Shown one piece after another: positions 9,481 to 17,244 of a stretch of 64,000 nt of DNA (positions within the stretch are counted from its first letter, which is position 1; every line of letters starts with the position of its first letter). The notes under the pieces were generated by a model. That model did not search any database. It had not been told where the DNA came from and worked only from the letters and a program-made list of their open reading frames with translations. Position numbers and translations under genes: made by a program. This DNA is from Streptomyces sp. TRM68367 (GTDB taxonomy: Bacteria > Actinomycetota > Actinomycetes > Streptomycetales > Streptomycetaceae), in assembly GCF_014495685.1 (NCBI RefSeq), contig NZ_JACTVI010000039.1, positions 1-64,000 on the forward strand, in the 5' to 3' direction.

Positions 9481-9883
9481 CGAGAAGCTGGTCGGGATCG
9501 TGCTGGTGTCGCACAGCGCGGAGGTGGCGGCGTCGGTGGCCGCGCTCGCGAAGGGGCTCGCGGGCGGGGCGGCCGGGGTGCCCGTCGCGCCGGCAGGCGG
9601 CACCGAGAGCGGTGGGCTCGGCACCAGCGCGGAGCTGATCGCCGCCGGCGCCGCGTCCGTCGACCGCGGTGCCGGGGTCGCCGTGCTGACCGACCTGGGC
9701 AGTGCGGTGCTCACCGTGAAGGCCCTGCTCGCGGAGGGCGACGAACTCCCCGACGGCACGCGCCTGGTGGACGCCCCGTTCGTCGAGGGCGCGGTGGCCG
9801 CGGTCGTCACGGCTTCGACGGGAGCGGACCTGGCGGCGGTGGCCGCGGCAGCCGAGGAGGCGTACACGTACCGGAAGGTGTGA
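9473..9883 (+). CDS. dhaM: PTS-dependent phosphoryl carrier DhaM (EIIA-Man domain)
   Basis: A 136-residue single-domain DhaM with the EIIA-Man fold. The phospho-acceptor histidine is in 'LVSHSAEVA' (residue 14), with 'GGTESGGLGTSAELI' and 'GVAVLTDLGSAVLT' following. Unlike the long E. coli protein it has no HPr or EI extensions, so phosphate must come from general PTS proteins encoded elsewhere. The GTG start lies inside the end of dhaL. Confidence 0.93.
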   Translation: MSDEKLVGIVLVSHSAEVAASVAALAKGLAGGAAGVPVAPAGGTESGGLGTSAELIAAGAASVDRGAGVAVLTDLGSAVLTVKALLAEGDELPDGTRLVDAPFVEGAVAAVVTASTGADLAAVAAAAEEAYTYRKV

Positions 9884-9925
9884 GGCTGACGGTTGGCCCG
9901 GGGGGACGCTCGGCCAAGGGTTGAC

Positions 9926-9984
9926 GGCAAACGGCCGTTGGTGAGCGCGCGCCCCGTCAACGACTGTGGGCAAACGGCCGTTGG
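9926..9984. repeat. Pair of 16-base direct repeats with palindromic core
   Basis: GGCAAACGGCCGTTGG occurs twice without change, at 9926-9941 and 9969-9984, 43 bases apart start to start (about four helical turns). Each copy holds the perfect palindrome AACGGCCGTT. A 'GTCAACGA' octamer also recurs at about 9955 and 10000. They lie in the gap after dhaM (9884 to about 10290), which otherwise holds no gene I can support. They may be regulator-binding sites or a decayed promoter. Confidence 0.5.
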
Positions 9985-10289
9985 CGAAGCTCCCGTCCGG
10001 TGTGTCAACGAACTCCCGACAGGAGCCGGGGACCTGAGTCCGTGTCGGACTCCGGTCACCCGGCCACCCGCGTCGGCGCGGCATCAGCGACGACAGCGGC
10101 CCGCGCCACAGGCATGAACTCGCCATCTATCATGGGAAGTTCAGCCGTAAGGAGCTTCAGCACACGTAACGCCCCCGGCTCCTCACCAACGAACCCGGAC
10201 GGCTGCCGCTCCAGATCCAGCTGCTGCTCGTGGAGCTCGGCGCGGCGCACGTCGATGTCGCGGAGTCGCTGTTCGCGGCCACCGGCCGG

Positions 10290-10425
10290 CACTGCTGCGC
10301 GCCTTCGCCCGGCCTCGGCATCAAGGTGACGCTGGTCGAGCCCGGCGTCTACGCCACCGACTGGGCGGACCCGTCGGTCCGGGCGCAGGGCGAGCAGGCC
10401 GCCTGGCCGAGAAGGGCCGGCCGTA
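10290..10425 (+). pseudogene. Remnant of a short-chain dehydrogenase (C-terminal part)
   Basis: A short stretch reads 'GIKVTLVEPGVYATDWADP', the sequence after the active site in many actinobacterial short-chain dehydrogenases (usual form VTLVEPGGYATDW). Nothing upstream gives the glycine-rich NAD motif or the YxxxK site, and the frame runs on into antisense of the gntR gene. It is a decayed fragment of about 40 codons. Confidence 0.5.
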
Positions 10426-10493
10426 CCCGCGCGGGAAGCGCCATCCACAGCGGCGGTCCGCCCTGCGCCCGGAGGGCGGGCGGGGCGGACAGG

Positions 10494-11198
10494 TCAGGCC
10501 TCGGAGCCCTCCGCGCCGCGCTGTCCGATCATCTCGATCAGCTCGTCGGCGCTCGCCCGGGTGTGGCGTTCCACCTCGGCCTCGATGGTCCGGGGGTCGC
10601 CGCCGAGAATGGCGTCGATCAGCCGTTCGTGGACGTGCAGGGCCCGGTCGGGGTCGGACCGGGTGCTCTCGTCGACGGTGATGGCGAGGTTGATCTGTGC
10701 TTCCACGGTGGGCCAGATCCGCTTCAGCATGACGTTGTCGGAAGCGTCCCAGATGGTGCGGTGCAGGGCGATGTGGGCCTGATGGAGGCGCGCAGCGTCC
10801 TGCACCCGGTGCGCGGCCCGGTACTCCTGCCAGGCAGCCTCCAGTTTCGCCCGTCGCGAGCCGTCGGAGTCGTCGGCCAGCGCCTTCGCCGCGAGAGTCT
10901 CCAGGGCGACACGGACGGCCGCGGTGTCCACGATGAACTTCTCGTCGATCGACGTGACGACGACTCCGCGATAGGGCTGCTGTTCGAGGAGCCCTTCGTG
11001 GATCAGCTGGTAGATGGCTTCGCGTAGGGTCGGACGGCTGACGCCCAACTGCTGAGCGATGTGGACCTCACGCACGCGCTGGCCGGCCTTCAGCTCCCCG
11101 GCCATGATCGCCCGGCGGAGTTCGTCCACCACCGCGTCCCGGCGCGTCTGAGTGCTGACCGGCCTCGGACCGGCGGCCTGGGCGGCGTACTCGCTCAT
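10494..11198 (-). CDS. GntR-family regulator (FadR/FCD type)
   Basis: A 234-residue regulator. N-terminal winged helix at residues 20-85 ('AIMAGELKAGQRVREVHIAQQLGVSRPTLREAI' type), then an all-helical FCD ligand domain with metal-type histidines ('HQAHIALHRTIWDAS', 'VHERLIDAI', 'ERHTRAS'). The ATG follows a GGAGG site. It is read toward the dha genes and away from the ABC importer and hydroxyproline-type operon, which it probably represses. An operator-like half palindrome sits over its own promoter and matches one in the catabolic promoter at 13863. The inducer is likely an imino-acid-type compound (inference). Confidence 0.88.
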   Translation of the reverse strand: MSEYAAQAAGPRPVSTQTRRDAVVDELRRAIMAGELKAGQRVREVHIAQQLGVSRPTLREAIYQLIHEGLLEQQPYRGVVVTSIDEKFIVDTAAVRVALETLAAKALADDSDGSRRAKLEAAWQEYRAAHRVQDAARLHQAHIALHRTIWDASDNVMLKRIWPTVEAQINLAITVDESTRSDPDRALHVHERLIDAILGGDPRTIEAEVERHTRASADELIEMIGQRGAEGSEA

Positions 11199-11209
11199 GA
11201 AACCTCCGC

Positions 11210-11228
11210 AGATTGTCAGACGCATTCT
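11210..11228 (-). promoter_or_regulatory. Candidate GntR operator over the gntR promoter
   Basis: On the plus strand the site reads AGATTGTCAGACGCATTCT; on the gntR strand it ends in TGACAATCT, identical to the right half of the palindrome at 13863-13879. A -10-like TAGAAT (minus strand, 11224-11229) overlaps it, and the gntR start is 12 bases further on. This placement fits autorepression. Confidence 0.55.
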
Positions 11229-11342
11229 AGAAGGGATGGGAGCGGCCGGAAGGCACCGCAAGCGTCCGATGGACACGAGACCCGCGATGCCGTCGTCCCT
11301 CCGCACCGTTCCGGCGGAAGGGACGACGAGCACCCGGCCCGG

Positions 11343-12182
11343 TCAGAAGCGGATGGCGTCGATGAACGCCCGTAGCCCGGGTGTACGAGGGTTGGTGAAC
11401 GCCTCGCTGGGCAGGGCGTCCTCCTTGATCACACCGTCCTCGAAGTAGCAGAGGCGGTCGGCGGCCTTGGAGGCGAACGCCATGTCGTGGGTGACGATGA
11501 CGCAGGCGATGCCTTCCTCCTGCTTCAGCTTGGTCAGCACGCCCAGGACCTCGGCGGCGACCGGCGGGTCGAGTGCGGAGGTGATCTCGTCGCACAGCAG
11601 CAGGCGCGGGCGCATCATCAGGGCGCGTGCGATCGCCACGCGCTGACGCTCGCCTCCGGACAGCTGGGTGCAGCGGCTGCGCAGGTGCTGGGCCATGCCG
11701 ACCTCGGTCAGAGCGCGTTCGGCGCGCTCCAGCAGCTGCGCCTTGCTCTCGCCCAGGACCCGCCGCGGGGCGATGGTGAGGTTGTCCAGGACGTTCATGT
11801 GGGGCCACAGGGTGTAGCTCTGGAAGATCATTCCGATCTGGCCCCGGAGCTCCTTCCATGCCTCGGTGTACTCGCCGTCCTGCACCACGCATTGGCCGTC
11901 GAGGTGGATGTCGCCGGCGTCCGGCTCTTCCAGACCGGCGATGACCCGCAGCAGGGTGCTCTTCCCGGAGCCGCTCTTGCCGATGAGCACGGCGATCTCG
12001 CCGCTGCCGATGCGGAAGTCGGCTTCCTTGAGGACCTGGCGTCCGTGGAAGGACTTGCTGACGCCTCGGGTGCGCAGGAACGCGGTGTCGGGGGGCTGTC
12101 CGCCGTCCTGGACGCCGGTGGTGGCCGCGTCGACGGGCGTGCCCTTGCTCAGGGCCGAGGGGTTGGTTTCCTGCGTCGCCAT
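11343..12182 (-). CDS. Amino-acid ABC transporter ATP-binding protein
   Basis: A 279-residue ATPase of the polar amino-acid uptake type (GlnQ/HisP group). Walker A 'IGKSGSGKST', Q-loop region 'IFQSYTLWPHMNV', signature 'LSGGERQRVAIARAL', Walker B 'LLLCDEITSALDP' and the switch histidine in 'VIVTHDMAFA' are all present. It starts in a TGATG overlap with the permease gene. It energises import through the neighbouring permease. The cognate binding protein gene is truncated (see 13007), so function may depend on another binding protein. Confidence 0.92.
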   Translation of the reverse strand: MATQETNPSALSKGTPVDAATTGVQDGGQPPDTAFLRTRGVSKSFHGRQVLKEADFRIGSGEIAVLIGKSGSGKSTLLRVIAGLEEPDAGDIHLDGQCVVQDGEYTEAWKELRGQIGMIFQSYTLWPHMNVLDNLTIAPRRVLGESKAQLLERAERALTEVGMAQHLRSRCTQLSGGERQRVAIARALMMRPRLLLCDEITSALDPPVAAEVLGVLTKLKQEEGIACVIVTHDMAFASKAADRLCYFEDGVIKEDALPSEAFTNPRTPGLRAFIDAIRF

Positions 12183-12973
12183 CAGGCACCTTCCGGTTGG
12201 AACTTCACGCTGGAGGGGTTCGCCGCGACGGGCGGCCGGTAGCCGGGCCGCAGCCGGCCGAGCGTGCCGCGCAGCCCGGACGAGGGCGGCGGAGCGCCCC
12301 GCGAGCCGGAGGTGATCATGCGCCGCTCGATGTAGCTGGTGAACAGCGTCGCGGGGAAGGCGATGGCGAAGTACAGCAGGGCGACCAGGGTGAAGATCTC
12401 CATGGGCCGGTAGGTCTGGCTGGAGAGGATGTTGCCCTGGAACGTCAGGTCCGGGCTGCCCAGAGCGGACACCAGGGAGGTGTCCTTGAACATGCTCACG
12501 TTCAGCGACAGGATCGTGGGGATCTGCTGGCGGAAGGCCTGCGGCACGATGATGTGCCGCAGGATCTGCACCCTTCCCATCCGCAGCATCCGGGCCGCCT
12601 CGATCTGTTCGACGGGGATCGACTGCATGCCGGCGCGATAGGTCTCGGCCATGAAGGCGGTCAGATGCGCGGTGAGCGCCATGATGATCGAGAGCTTCGC
12701 GGGGAAGGTCATATCGAGCAGGGCCGGCAGGGCATAGAACACCCACAACAGCTGGACCAGCAGCGGTGTGCAGCGGAACGCCTCGATGTAGAGCTGGGCG
12801 GGCCACCAGATGACTTCGATCTTCGACATCCGCGCCACGGCGACCGGGAATGCCAGGACACTGCTGGCCGCGATCACGATGGCCGAGATTTCCAGGGTCA
12901 GCCTCAGGCCGTCCAGGAGGGTGGGCAGCGCGGGACCGATGACGCTCAGGTCCGGCGTGTAGGCGAGATACAT
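12182..12973 (-). CDS. Amino-acid ABC transporter permease
   Basis: Inner-membrane permease of the His/Glu/Gln/Arg family (263 residues). About five hydrophobic segments are visible, and the ATPase-docking EAA loop is in 'SIPVEQIEAARMLRM'. A Pro/Arg-rich C-terminal tail of about 45 residues follows the last membrane segment and is unusual. It overlaps the ATPase gene by one base. Only one permease gene is present, so the membrane part is probably a homodimer. Confidence 0.9.
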   Translation of the reverse strand: MYLAYTPDLSVIGPALPTLLDGLRLTLEISAIVIAASSVLAFPVAVARMSKIEVIWWPAQLYIEAFRCTPLLVQLLWVFYALPALLDMTFPAKLSIIMALTAHLTAFMAETYRAGMQSIPVEQIEAARMLRMGRVQILRHIIVPQAFRQQIPTILSLNVSMFKDTSLVSALGSPDLTFQGNILSSQTYRPMEIFTLVALLYFAIAFPATLFTSYIERRMITSGSRGAPPPSSGLRGTLGRLRPGYRPPVAANPSSVKFQPEGA

Positions 12974-13006
12974 CGCGGTCTACCTTCGTCAGACGGGAAG
13001 CGGCGG

Positions 13007-13372
13007 TCAGGGCTTGATCTGGAGATCGCTCAGCGCGTCCACGTCGCGGTAGCCGGCCTGGGCGAAGGCACGCTCGATCTCACCGCTGGCCACGGAGTTG
13101 TCGACCGCGACGTTGAAGATCTCCATGGAGCGGGCGTCGATTCCTGCGGGGACGCCGTAGGCCACGTGGTGCACGAAGATCGCCGGGTCGGGGACGACGA
13201 TGCCCACGGACTTGTCCTTGTTCGCCATGTCCACGGCGGTGCCCAGGTCGGTGAAGACCGCCACGGCCCGGCCGGCCTTCACCCCGCTGAGCGCGTTCTG
13301 GAAGGTGTCCACCCGCAGTTCCTTCGCCTTGACCTTCTGCAGCGCCGTATCCAGCTGCTCCAGGGTGCGTGA
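13007..13372 (-). pseudogene. Truncated solute-binding protein of the amino-acid importer
   Basis: About 120 C-terminal residues of a periplasmic-type binding protein: 'RTLEQLDTALQKVKAKELRV' then 'AVAVFTDLGTAVDMA', ending 'DVDALSDLQIKP'. The N-terminal lipoprotein signal and the first ligand lobe are missing. Coding similarity stops abruptly near 13372, where a short-chain dehydrogenase fragment in the opposite direction begins. In intact relatives this gene would be about 270-300 codons and lead the importer operon. The promoter and start of that operon may have gone with it, leaving the permease and ATPase with unclear expression. Confidence 0.7.
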
Positions 13373-13379
13373 GAGCGCG

Positions 13380-13690
13380 GGCGGGCGGCGGCAACCTGCG
13401 CCACGACATCACCGACCCGGCACAGATCACGGAACTGTACGACCGGGCAGGCCGGGTGGACGCGGTCGTCAGCACCGCCGGCACGCCCGAGGACCAGCAC
13501 GGCTCCTGCACCCTGATCACCGGCATCCTGACCCGCGAGCCGATCCCCACCGGCAGCGCGGCTTCCATGGCCAACGGCGCGCTGGAGGCGTTCGTGCGGG
13601 CCGCCATGGAAAACGCCCCGCAGCGCATCAACGCGGTCAGCCCCACGGTCTTCACCGAGAGCCTCGGTATGTACGTATACAGGCCGCCTC
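13380..13690 (+). pseudogene. Internally deleted short-chain dehydrogenase remnant
   Basis: Two SDR segments are joined: 'LRHDITDPAQITELYDRAG' with 'VDAVVSTAG' (normally around residues 40-70), then 'CTLITGILTREPIPTG', 'ASMANGALEAFVRAA' and 'QRINAVSPTVFTESLG' (normally around residues 120-180). Between them about 30-40 residues are absent. The N-terminal NAD motif and the C-terminus are also missing. The fragment butts against the truncated binding-protein gene at about 13375. Confidence 0.65.
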
Positions 13691-13819
13691 CGCAGTTCAG
13701 GGCTCCGGTGCCAGCGGGGCACCTGCTGCGCATGCAGCTACGCGCGTGCACGCGGCCTCAGAAATGCACCCCTCGTGGCGACAGGAGCAAGCTCATTTAC
13801 AGGAAGTTCACCCCGCCTA

Positions 13820-13848
13820 TTGACTGCACGGGATGGCGTGCCTAGCGT
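13820..13848 (+). promoter_or_regulatory. Vegetative-type promoter of the hydroxyproline-type operon
   Basis: TTGACT at 13820-13825 and TAGCGT at 13843-13848 with 17-base spacing fit a housekeeping-sigma promoter. The transcript would begin near 13855, right before the palindrome at 13863-13879 and about 95 bases ahead of the oxidase start codon. Confidence 0.55.
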
Positions 13849-13862
13849 CTCCTCCACGCCGA

Positions 13863-13879
13863 AGATTGTTTGACAATCT
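13863..13879 (+). promoter_or_regulatory. 17-bp palindromic operator (GntR type)
   Basis: AGATTGTTTGACAATCT is a perfect 7-base inverted repeat around TTG. It lies just downstream of the predicted transcription start, where a repressor would block initiation or elongation. The TGACAATCT half is found again at the gntR promoter (11210-11228). FadR/FCD-type GntR regulators commonly bind short inverted repeats of this size. Confidence 0.65.
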
Positions 13880-13950
13880 GCACCGGGGGGAGGTTGTCGT
13901 CCCCACTGCAAAAGGCGCCCGGCGCGCCCTGTCAGGAGGTACTCGACTCC

Positions 13951-15195
13951 ATGCGGACCATTGTTGTGGGCGCCGGTGCCGTCGGCCTGGCCAGTGCCTA
14001 CCGGCTGGCCAGGAGCGGCTGTGAGGTGGTGGTACTGGACGCCCGGCGCGCGGGCTCCGCCGCCAGCCACGGCAACGCAGCCAAGATCGCACTCGCGGAG
14101 AGCGGTCCGGTGCCGGCCCCGGGAGTCATCCTGCAGGGCCTGAAGTGGATGCTGAAGCCGGACAGCCCGCTGTACGTCAAGCCCTCGCTCGCCCCGGGCT
14201 TCCTGAAGTTCATGCTGACCATGGCCCGGCACTGCACCGCCCGCGACTTCCGCCAGGTTCTGGAGACCACCCTGCGCCTGGCCGAGGGCACCATGGACCT
14301 GCTCGACAACTGGACCCGGGACGGCATCGCCTTCGAGATGCACAAGGCCGGTGTCCTGCTGGCCTTCGAGACCCGGGAGAGATACGAGGAGCAGTGCGCC
14401 TCCCTCGACGTCTTCGAGCGCTTCGGCATGGTTCCCGAGCACCTGCACGAGGACGCCGTCCAGGCCCGCGAACCGGCGCTGAACAGCCGGACCCGCCACG
14501 GCCTGTACTTCCCCGACGACCGGCAGGTCGAACCGGACTCCCTCACCCAGGGCCTGCTCAAGCGCTGTCAGGAACTGGGCGTGGAGATCCACGAGCACAC
14601 ACCGGTCCGCCGCTTCCTCCGCCAGGGTGACACCGTCACCGGCGTGCTGACCGACAAGGGCGAGATCACCGGCGACACGCTTCTCCTGGCGGCCGGCGTG
14701 TGGACCGGCCGCCTGTCCCGCGAACTGGGCGCCCCGCTGCCCATCCGCCCCGGCAAGGGCTACAGCGTCGACTACTCCCCCGCCCCCGTACGGCTGCGTA
14801 CCTCCCTCACCCTGGAGGACGCCCGGGTCGCGGTGACCCCGCTGAACGGGTTCCTGCGCCTCGCCGGCACGATGGAGTTCGGCGGCCTGGAGGAGAACGT
14901 CAATCCCCGGCGCGTCGCCGCCATCAGGCAGGCCGCGGCCGACGCCTTCACCGGCTGGGGCAACCCCCGGGGAGAGGCCAGCCCCTGGGCGGGCCTGCGG
15001 CCCATGACCCCGGACGGCCTGCCGGTCATCGGCCGGCTCCACCCGCTGCCCAACGTCTACGTCGCCTCCGGCCACGGCATGCTGGGTCTCACCCTGGCCC
15101 CCGCGACCGCCGAGATCATCACCGAGGCCATCACCCGGCAGCGCCTGCCCACCGTCGCCGAGGCGGTCTCCCCGCTCCGCTTCACCCGCAGGTGA
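13951..15195 (+). CDS. FAD-dependent D-amino-acid/D-hydroxyproline oxidoreductase (DadA-like)
   Basis: A 414-residue flavoprotein of the DAO/DadA family. The Rossmann motif 'IVVGAGAVGLASAYRLA' is at residues 3-19, with the FAD-contacting 'GSAASHGNAAKIA' after it. A C-terminal 'GLRPMTPDGLPVIGRL' and 'YVASGHGMLGLTLAP' complete the FAD site. The ATG has AGGAGG upstream; longer in-frame readings were rejected. It heads a five-gene operon. In hydroxyproline catabolism the corresponding step converts cis-4-hydroxy-D-proline to 1-pyrroline-4-hydroxy-2-carboxylate. The substrate is inferred from neighbours. Confidence 0.88.
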   Translation: MRTIVVGAGAVGLASAYRLARSGCEVVVLDARRAGSAASHGNAAKIALAESGPVPAPGVILQGLKWMLKPDSPLYVKPSLAPGFLKFMLTMARHCTARDFRQVLETTLRLAEGTMDLLDNWTRDGIAFEMHKAGVLLAFETRERYEEQCASLDVFERFGMVPEHLHEDAVQAREPALNSRTRHGLYFPDDRQVEPDSLTQGLLKRCQELGVEIHEHTPVRRFLRQGDTVTGVLTDKGEITGDTLLLAAGVWTGRLSRELGAPLPIRPGKGYSVDYSPAPVRLRTSLTLEDARVAVTPLNGFLRLAGTMEFGGLEENVNPRRVAAIRQAAADAFTGWGNPRGEASPWAGLRPMTPDGLPVIGRLHPLPNVYVASGHGMLGLTLAPATAEIITEAITRQRLPTVAEAVSPLRFTRR

Positions 15196-15250
15196 CCCTC
15201 ACCCGCTCTTCTCTCGTTTCCACCCCCCGTTCGACTTCAGGAGATCTCCC

Positions 15251-16168
15251 ATGAGTGCCCCGCAGCTCACCGGCATCCTCGGCGCCGTCGTCACCCCGCT
15301 GACCGCCGACGGCTCCGCTGTCGATGCCGCGGGCGTCAAGCGCCAGGCCGACCACATCATCTCCGGCGGCATCCACGGTCTCGTCCCCGGCGGCAGCACC
15401 GGCGAGTTCACCACGCTGACCCTGGACGAGCGCAAGCAGGCCACCGAGTTGTACGTCGAGGCCGCCGCCGGACGCGTCCCGGTGGTCGCCGGGACCGGCG
15501 CGCTGAGCGCGGCCGAGACGGTGGAGCTGAGCGTCCACGCCGAGAAGGCCGGTGCCGCCGCCGTGATGATCGTGCCGCCGTTCTACGACGCCCCGTCCTT
15601 CGAGGAGCTTCTCGGCTTCTTCGGCACGGTGTCGGACGCGATCGACGTCCCGATCATGTACTACAACATCCCCTCCGCGACCGGTGTGCAGCTCAGCCCC
15701 GAGGAGCTGGCGCAGCTGGCCCGCGAGACGGCGGTGACCTCCTACAAGGACACCGGCGGCGACTTCGCCTGGCTCTCCGCCGTCCAGCAGCAGCACGCGC
15801 AGGACATCACCACCCTCAACGGCTGGGACACCCTCACCTTCGCCGCGCTGGCCAGCGGCGCGAAGGCCGGCGTGTGGGGTACCGCCAGCGTGATCCCCCG
15901 GCTGTGCGCCGACCTGTACGACGCCCTCGCCGTCCGCGCCGACCTGCACGCCGCGCGCGAGCTGTGGGCGAAGATCTTCCCGATCTGCCGGTTCCTGGAG
16001 TCCCACAACTACGCCTGCGGCATCAAGACCGGCGTCGACCTCGTCGGCGTGAGCGCCGGCCCCACGCGCGCCCCCGTCCTGCCGCTCGCCCCGGAGTACC
16101 GCGAGGAGCTGCGCACCCTGCTGGCCGCAGCCGGGGTGAAGACCACCGACGACCGGCTGGCCGCGTGA
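15251..16168 (+). CDS. DapA-family lyase, probable pyrroline-hydroxy-carboxylate deaminase
   Basis: A 305-residue (beta/alpha)8 aldolase/lyase of the dihydrodipicolinate synthase/NAL superfamily. The substrate carboxylate loop is 'PGGSTGEFTTLT', the tyrosine lies in 'MYYNIPSATG' and the Schiff-base lysine in 'TSYKDTGGD' is residue 166. Lysine biosynthesis is unlikely given the operon. The expected role is conversion of 1-pyrroline-4-hydroxy-2-carboxylate to 2-oxoglutarate semialdehyde with ammonia release, as for the LhpC group. GGAGAT precedes the ATG. It overlaps the next gene by one base. Confidence 0.85.
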   Translation: MSAPQLTGILGAVVTPLTADGSAVDAAGVKRQADHIISGGIHGLVPGGSTGEFTTLTLDERKQATELYVEAAAGRVPVVAGTGALSAAETVELSVHAEKAGAAAVMIVPPFYDAPSFEELLGFFGTVSDAIDVPIMYYNIPSATGVQLSPEELAQLARETAVTSYKDTGGDFAWLSAVQQQHAQDITTLNGWDTLTFAALASGAKAGVWGTASVIPRLCADLYDALAVRADLHAARELWAKIFPICRFLESHNYACGIKTGVDLVGVSAGPTRAPVLPLAPEYREELRTLLAAAGVKTTDDRLAA

Positions 16169-17244
16169 TGGCCAAGCGGCATCGCCGCATCCACGCGATC
16201 GACGTCCACGCGGAGGGCGAACCGGGACGCGTGCTGATCGGCAGCCACCTGCACGTCAAGGGCGCCACCATGGCCGAACGGCTGCGGTACTGCGAGAAGC
16301 ACCTCGACGCCCTGCGCGAACTCCTGCTGCGCGAGCCGCGCGGCTACCCGGCCCTGTGCGGCGCCCTGGTACTGCCTCCGGCCGATCCGTCCGCCGACTT
16401 CGGAGTGATCGTGCTGGAACAGGGCGGCTTCCGCCCGATGTCCGGATCCAACCTGATCTGCGCCGTCACCGCCCTCGTGGAGACGGGCGCGGTGCCGGTG
16501 ACCGAGCCGGTCACGGAACTCACCGTGGACACCGCGGTCGGCCTCGTCCGGGTCCGCGTCGACGTCGAAGGGGGCAAGGCCACCCGGGTCACCTTCGCCA
16601 ACGTGCCCGCCTTCGCGGTCGCCCTGGACCACGTCCTGGAGCTGCCCGAGTACGGGTCCGTGCCGGTGGACGTCGTCTTCGGCGGGCAGTTCTTCGTCCA
16701 GGCGCGCGCCGCCGACCTGGGCATCCCCCTGGAGGCCTCCGCCGCCAAGGAGATCGTCCGCGCCGGAGCGGTGCTGCGCACCGTCGCCCAGCAGCAGGTG
16801 CCGGTCAGCCACCCGCTCAACCCCGGCATCAACCAGATCTCCCTGACGATGATCCACGGCCCCTCGCCGACGCCGGGCGCCTCCGGCCGCAACGCGGTCG
16901 TCCTGCCGAACGGCCACGTGGACCTGGCGGACCCGGTGACCTGGACCGGCACGCTGGACCGCTCCCCGTGCGGCACCGGCACCTGCGGCCGCATGGCCGC
17001 CCTGCACGCTCGCGGCGAGCTCCCCCTGAACACACCGTTCGTCCATGAGTCGATCATCGGAACCACCTTCACGGGCACGCTCCAGGACACCACCCGGATC
17101 GGCCCCCACGAAGCCGTGGAGCCGACGATCAGCGGACGCGGCTGGATCACCGCGTTCAGCCAGTACGTCCTGGACGAGACCGACCCCTTCCCGCACGGCT
17201 ACACGCTCGGCGACCTGTGGGGCGCCACCGAACAGGAGCGCTGA
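16168..17244 (+). CDS. Proline racemase superfamily enzyme, paralogue 1 (hydroxyproline epimerase type)
   Basis: A 358-residue member of the proline racemase/4-hydroxyproline 2-epimerase superfamily. The second catalytic position keeps cysteine ('DRSPCGTGTCG', Cys268). The first is serine in 'PMSGSN' (Ser92) instead of cysteine. Ser/Cys and Thr/Cys pairs occur in subgroups of the superfamily that include epimerases and trans-3-hydroxyproline dehydratases. In this operon 2-epimerisation of hydroxyproline ahead of the oxidase is the simplest role. TGATG overlaps join it to both neighbours. Confidence 0.85.
   Translation: MAKRHRRIHAIDVHAEGEPGRVLIGSHLHVKGATMAERLRYCEKHLDALRELLLREPRGYPALCGALVLPPADPSADFGVIVLEQGGFRPMSGSNLICAVTALVETGAVPVTEPVTELTVDTAVGLVRVRVDVEGGKATRVTFANVPAFAVALDHVLELPEYGSVPVDVVFGGQFFVQARAADLGIPLEASAAKEIVRAGAVLRTVAQQQVPVSHPLNPGINQISLTMIHGPSPTPGASGRNAVVLPNGHVDLADPVTWTGTLDRSPCGTGTCGRMAALHARGELPLNTPFVHESIIGTTFTGTLQDTTRIGPHEAVEPTISGRGWITAFSQYVLDETDPFPHGYTLGDLWGATEQER

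Noticed and set aside
15251..16168. Dihydrodipicolinate synthase for lysine synthesis
   Set aside because: The catabolic operon with an amino-acid oxidase, racemase family and aldehyde dehydrogenase makes a pyrroline-type deaminase more likely; fold motifs alone cannot separate the two.
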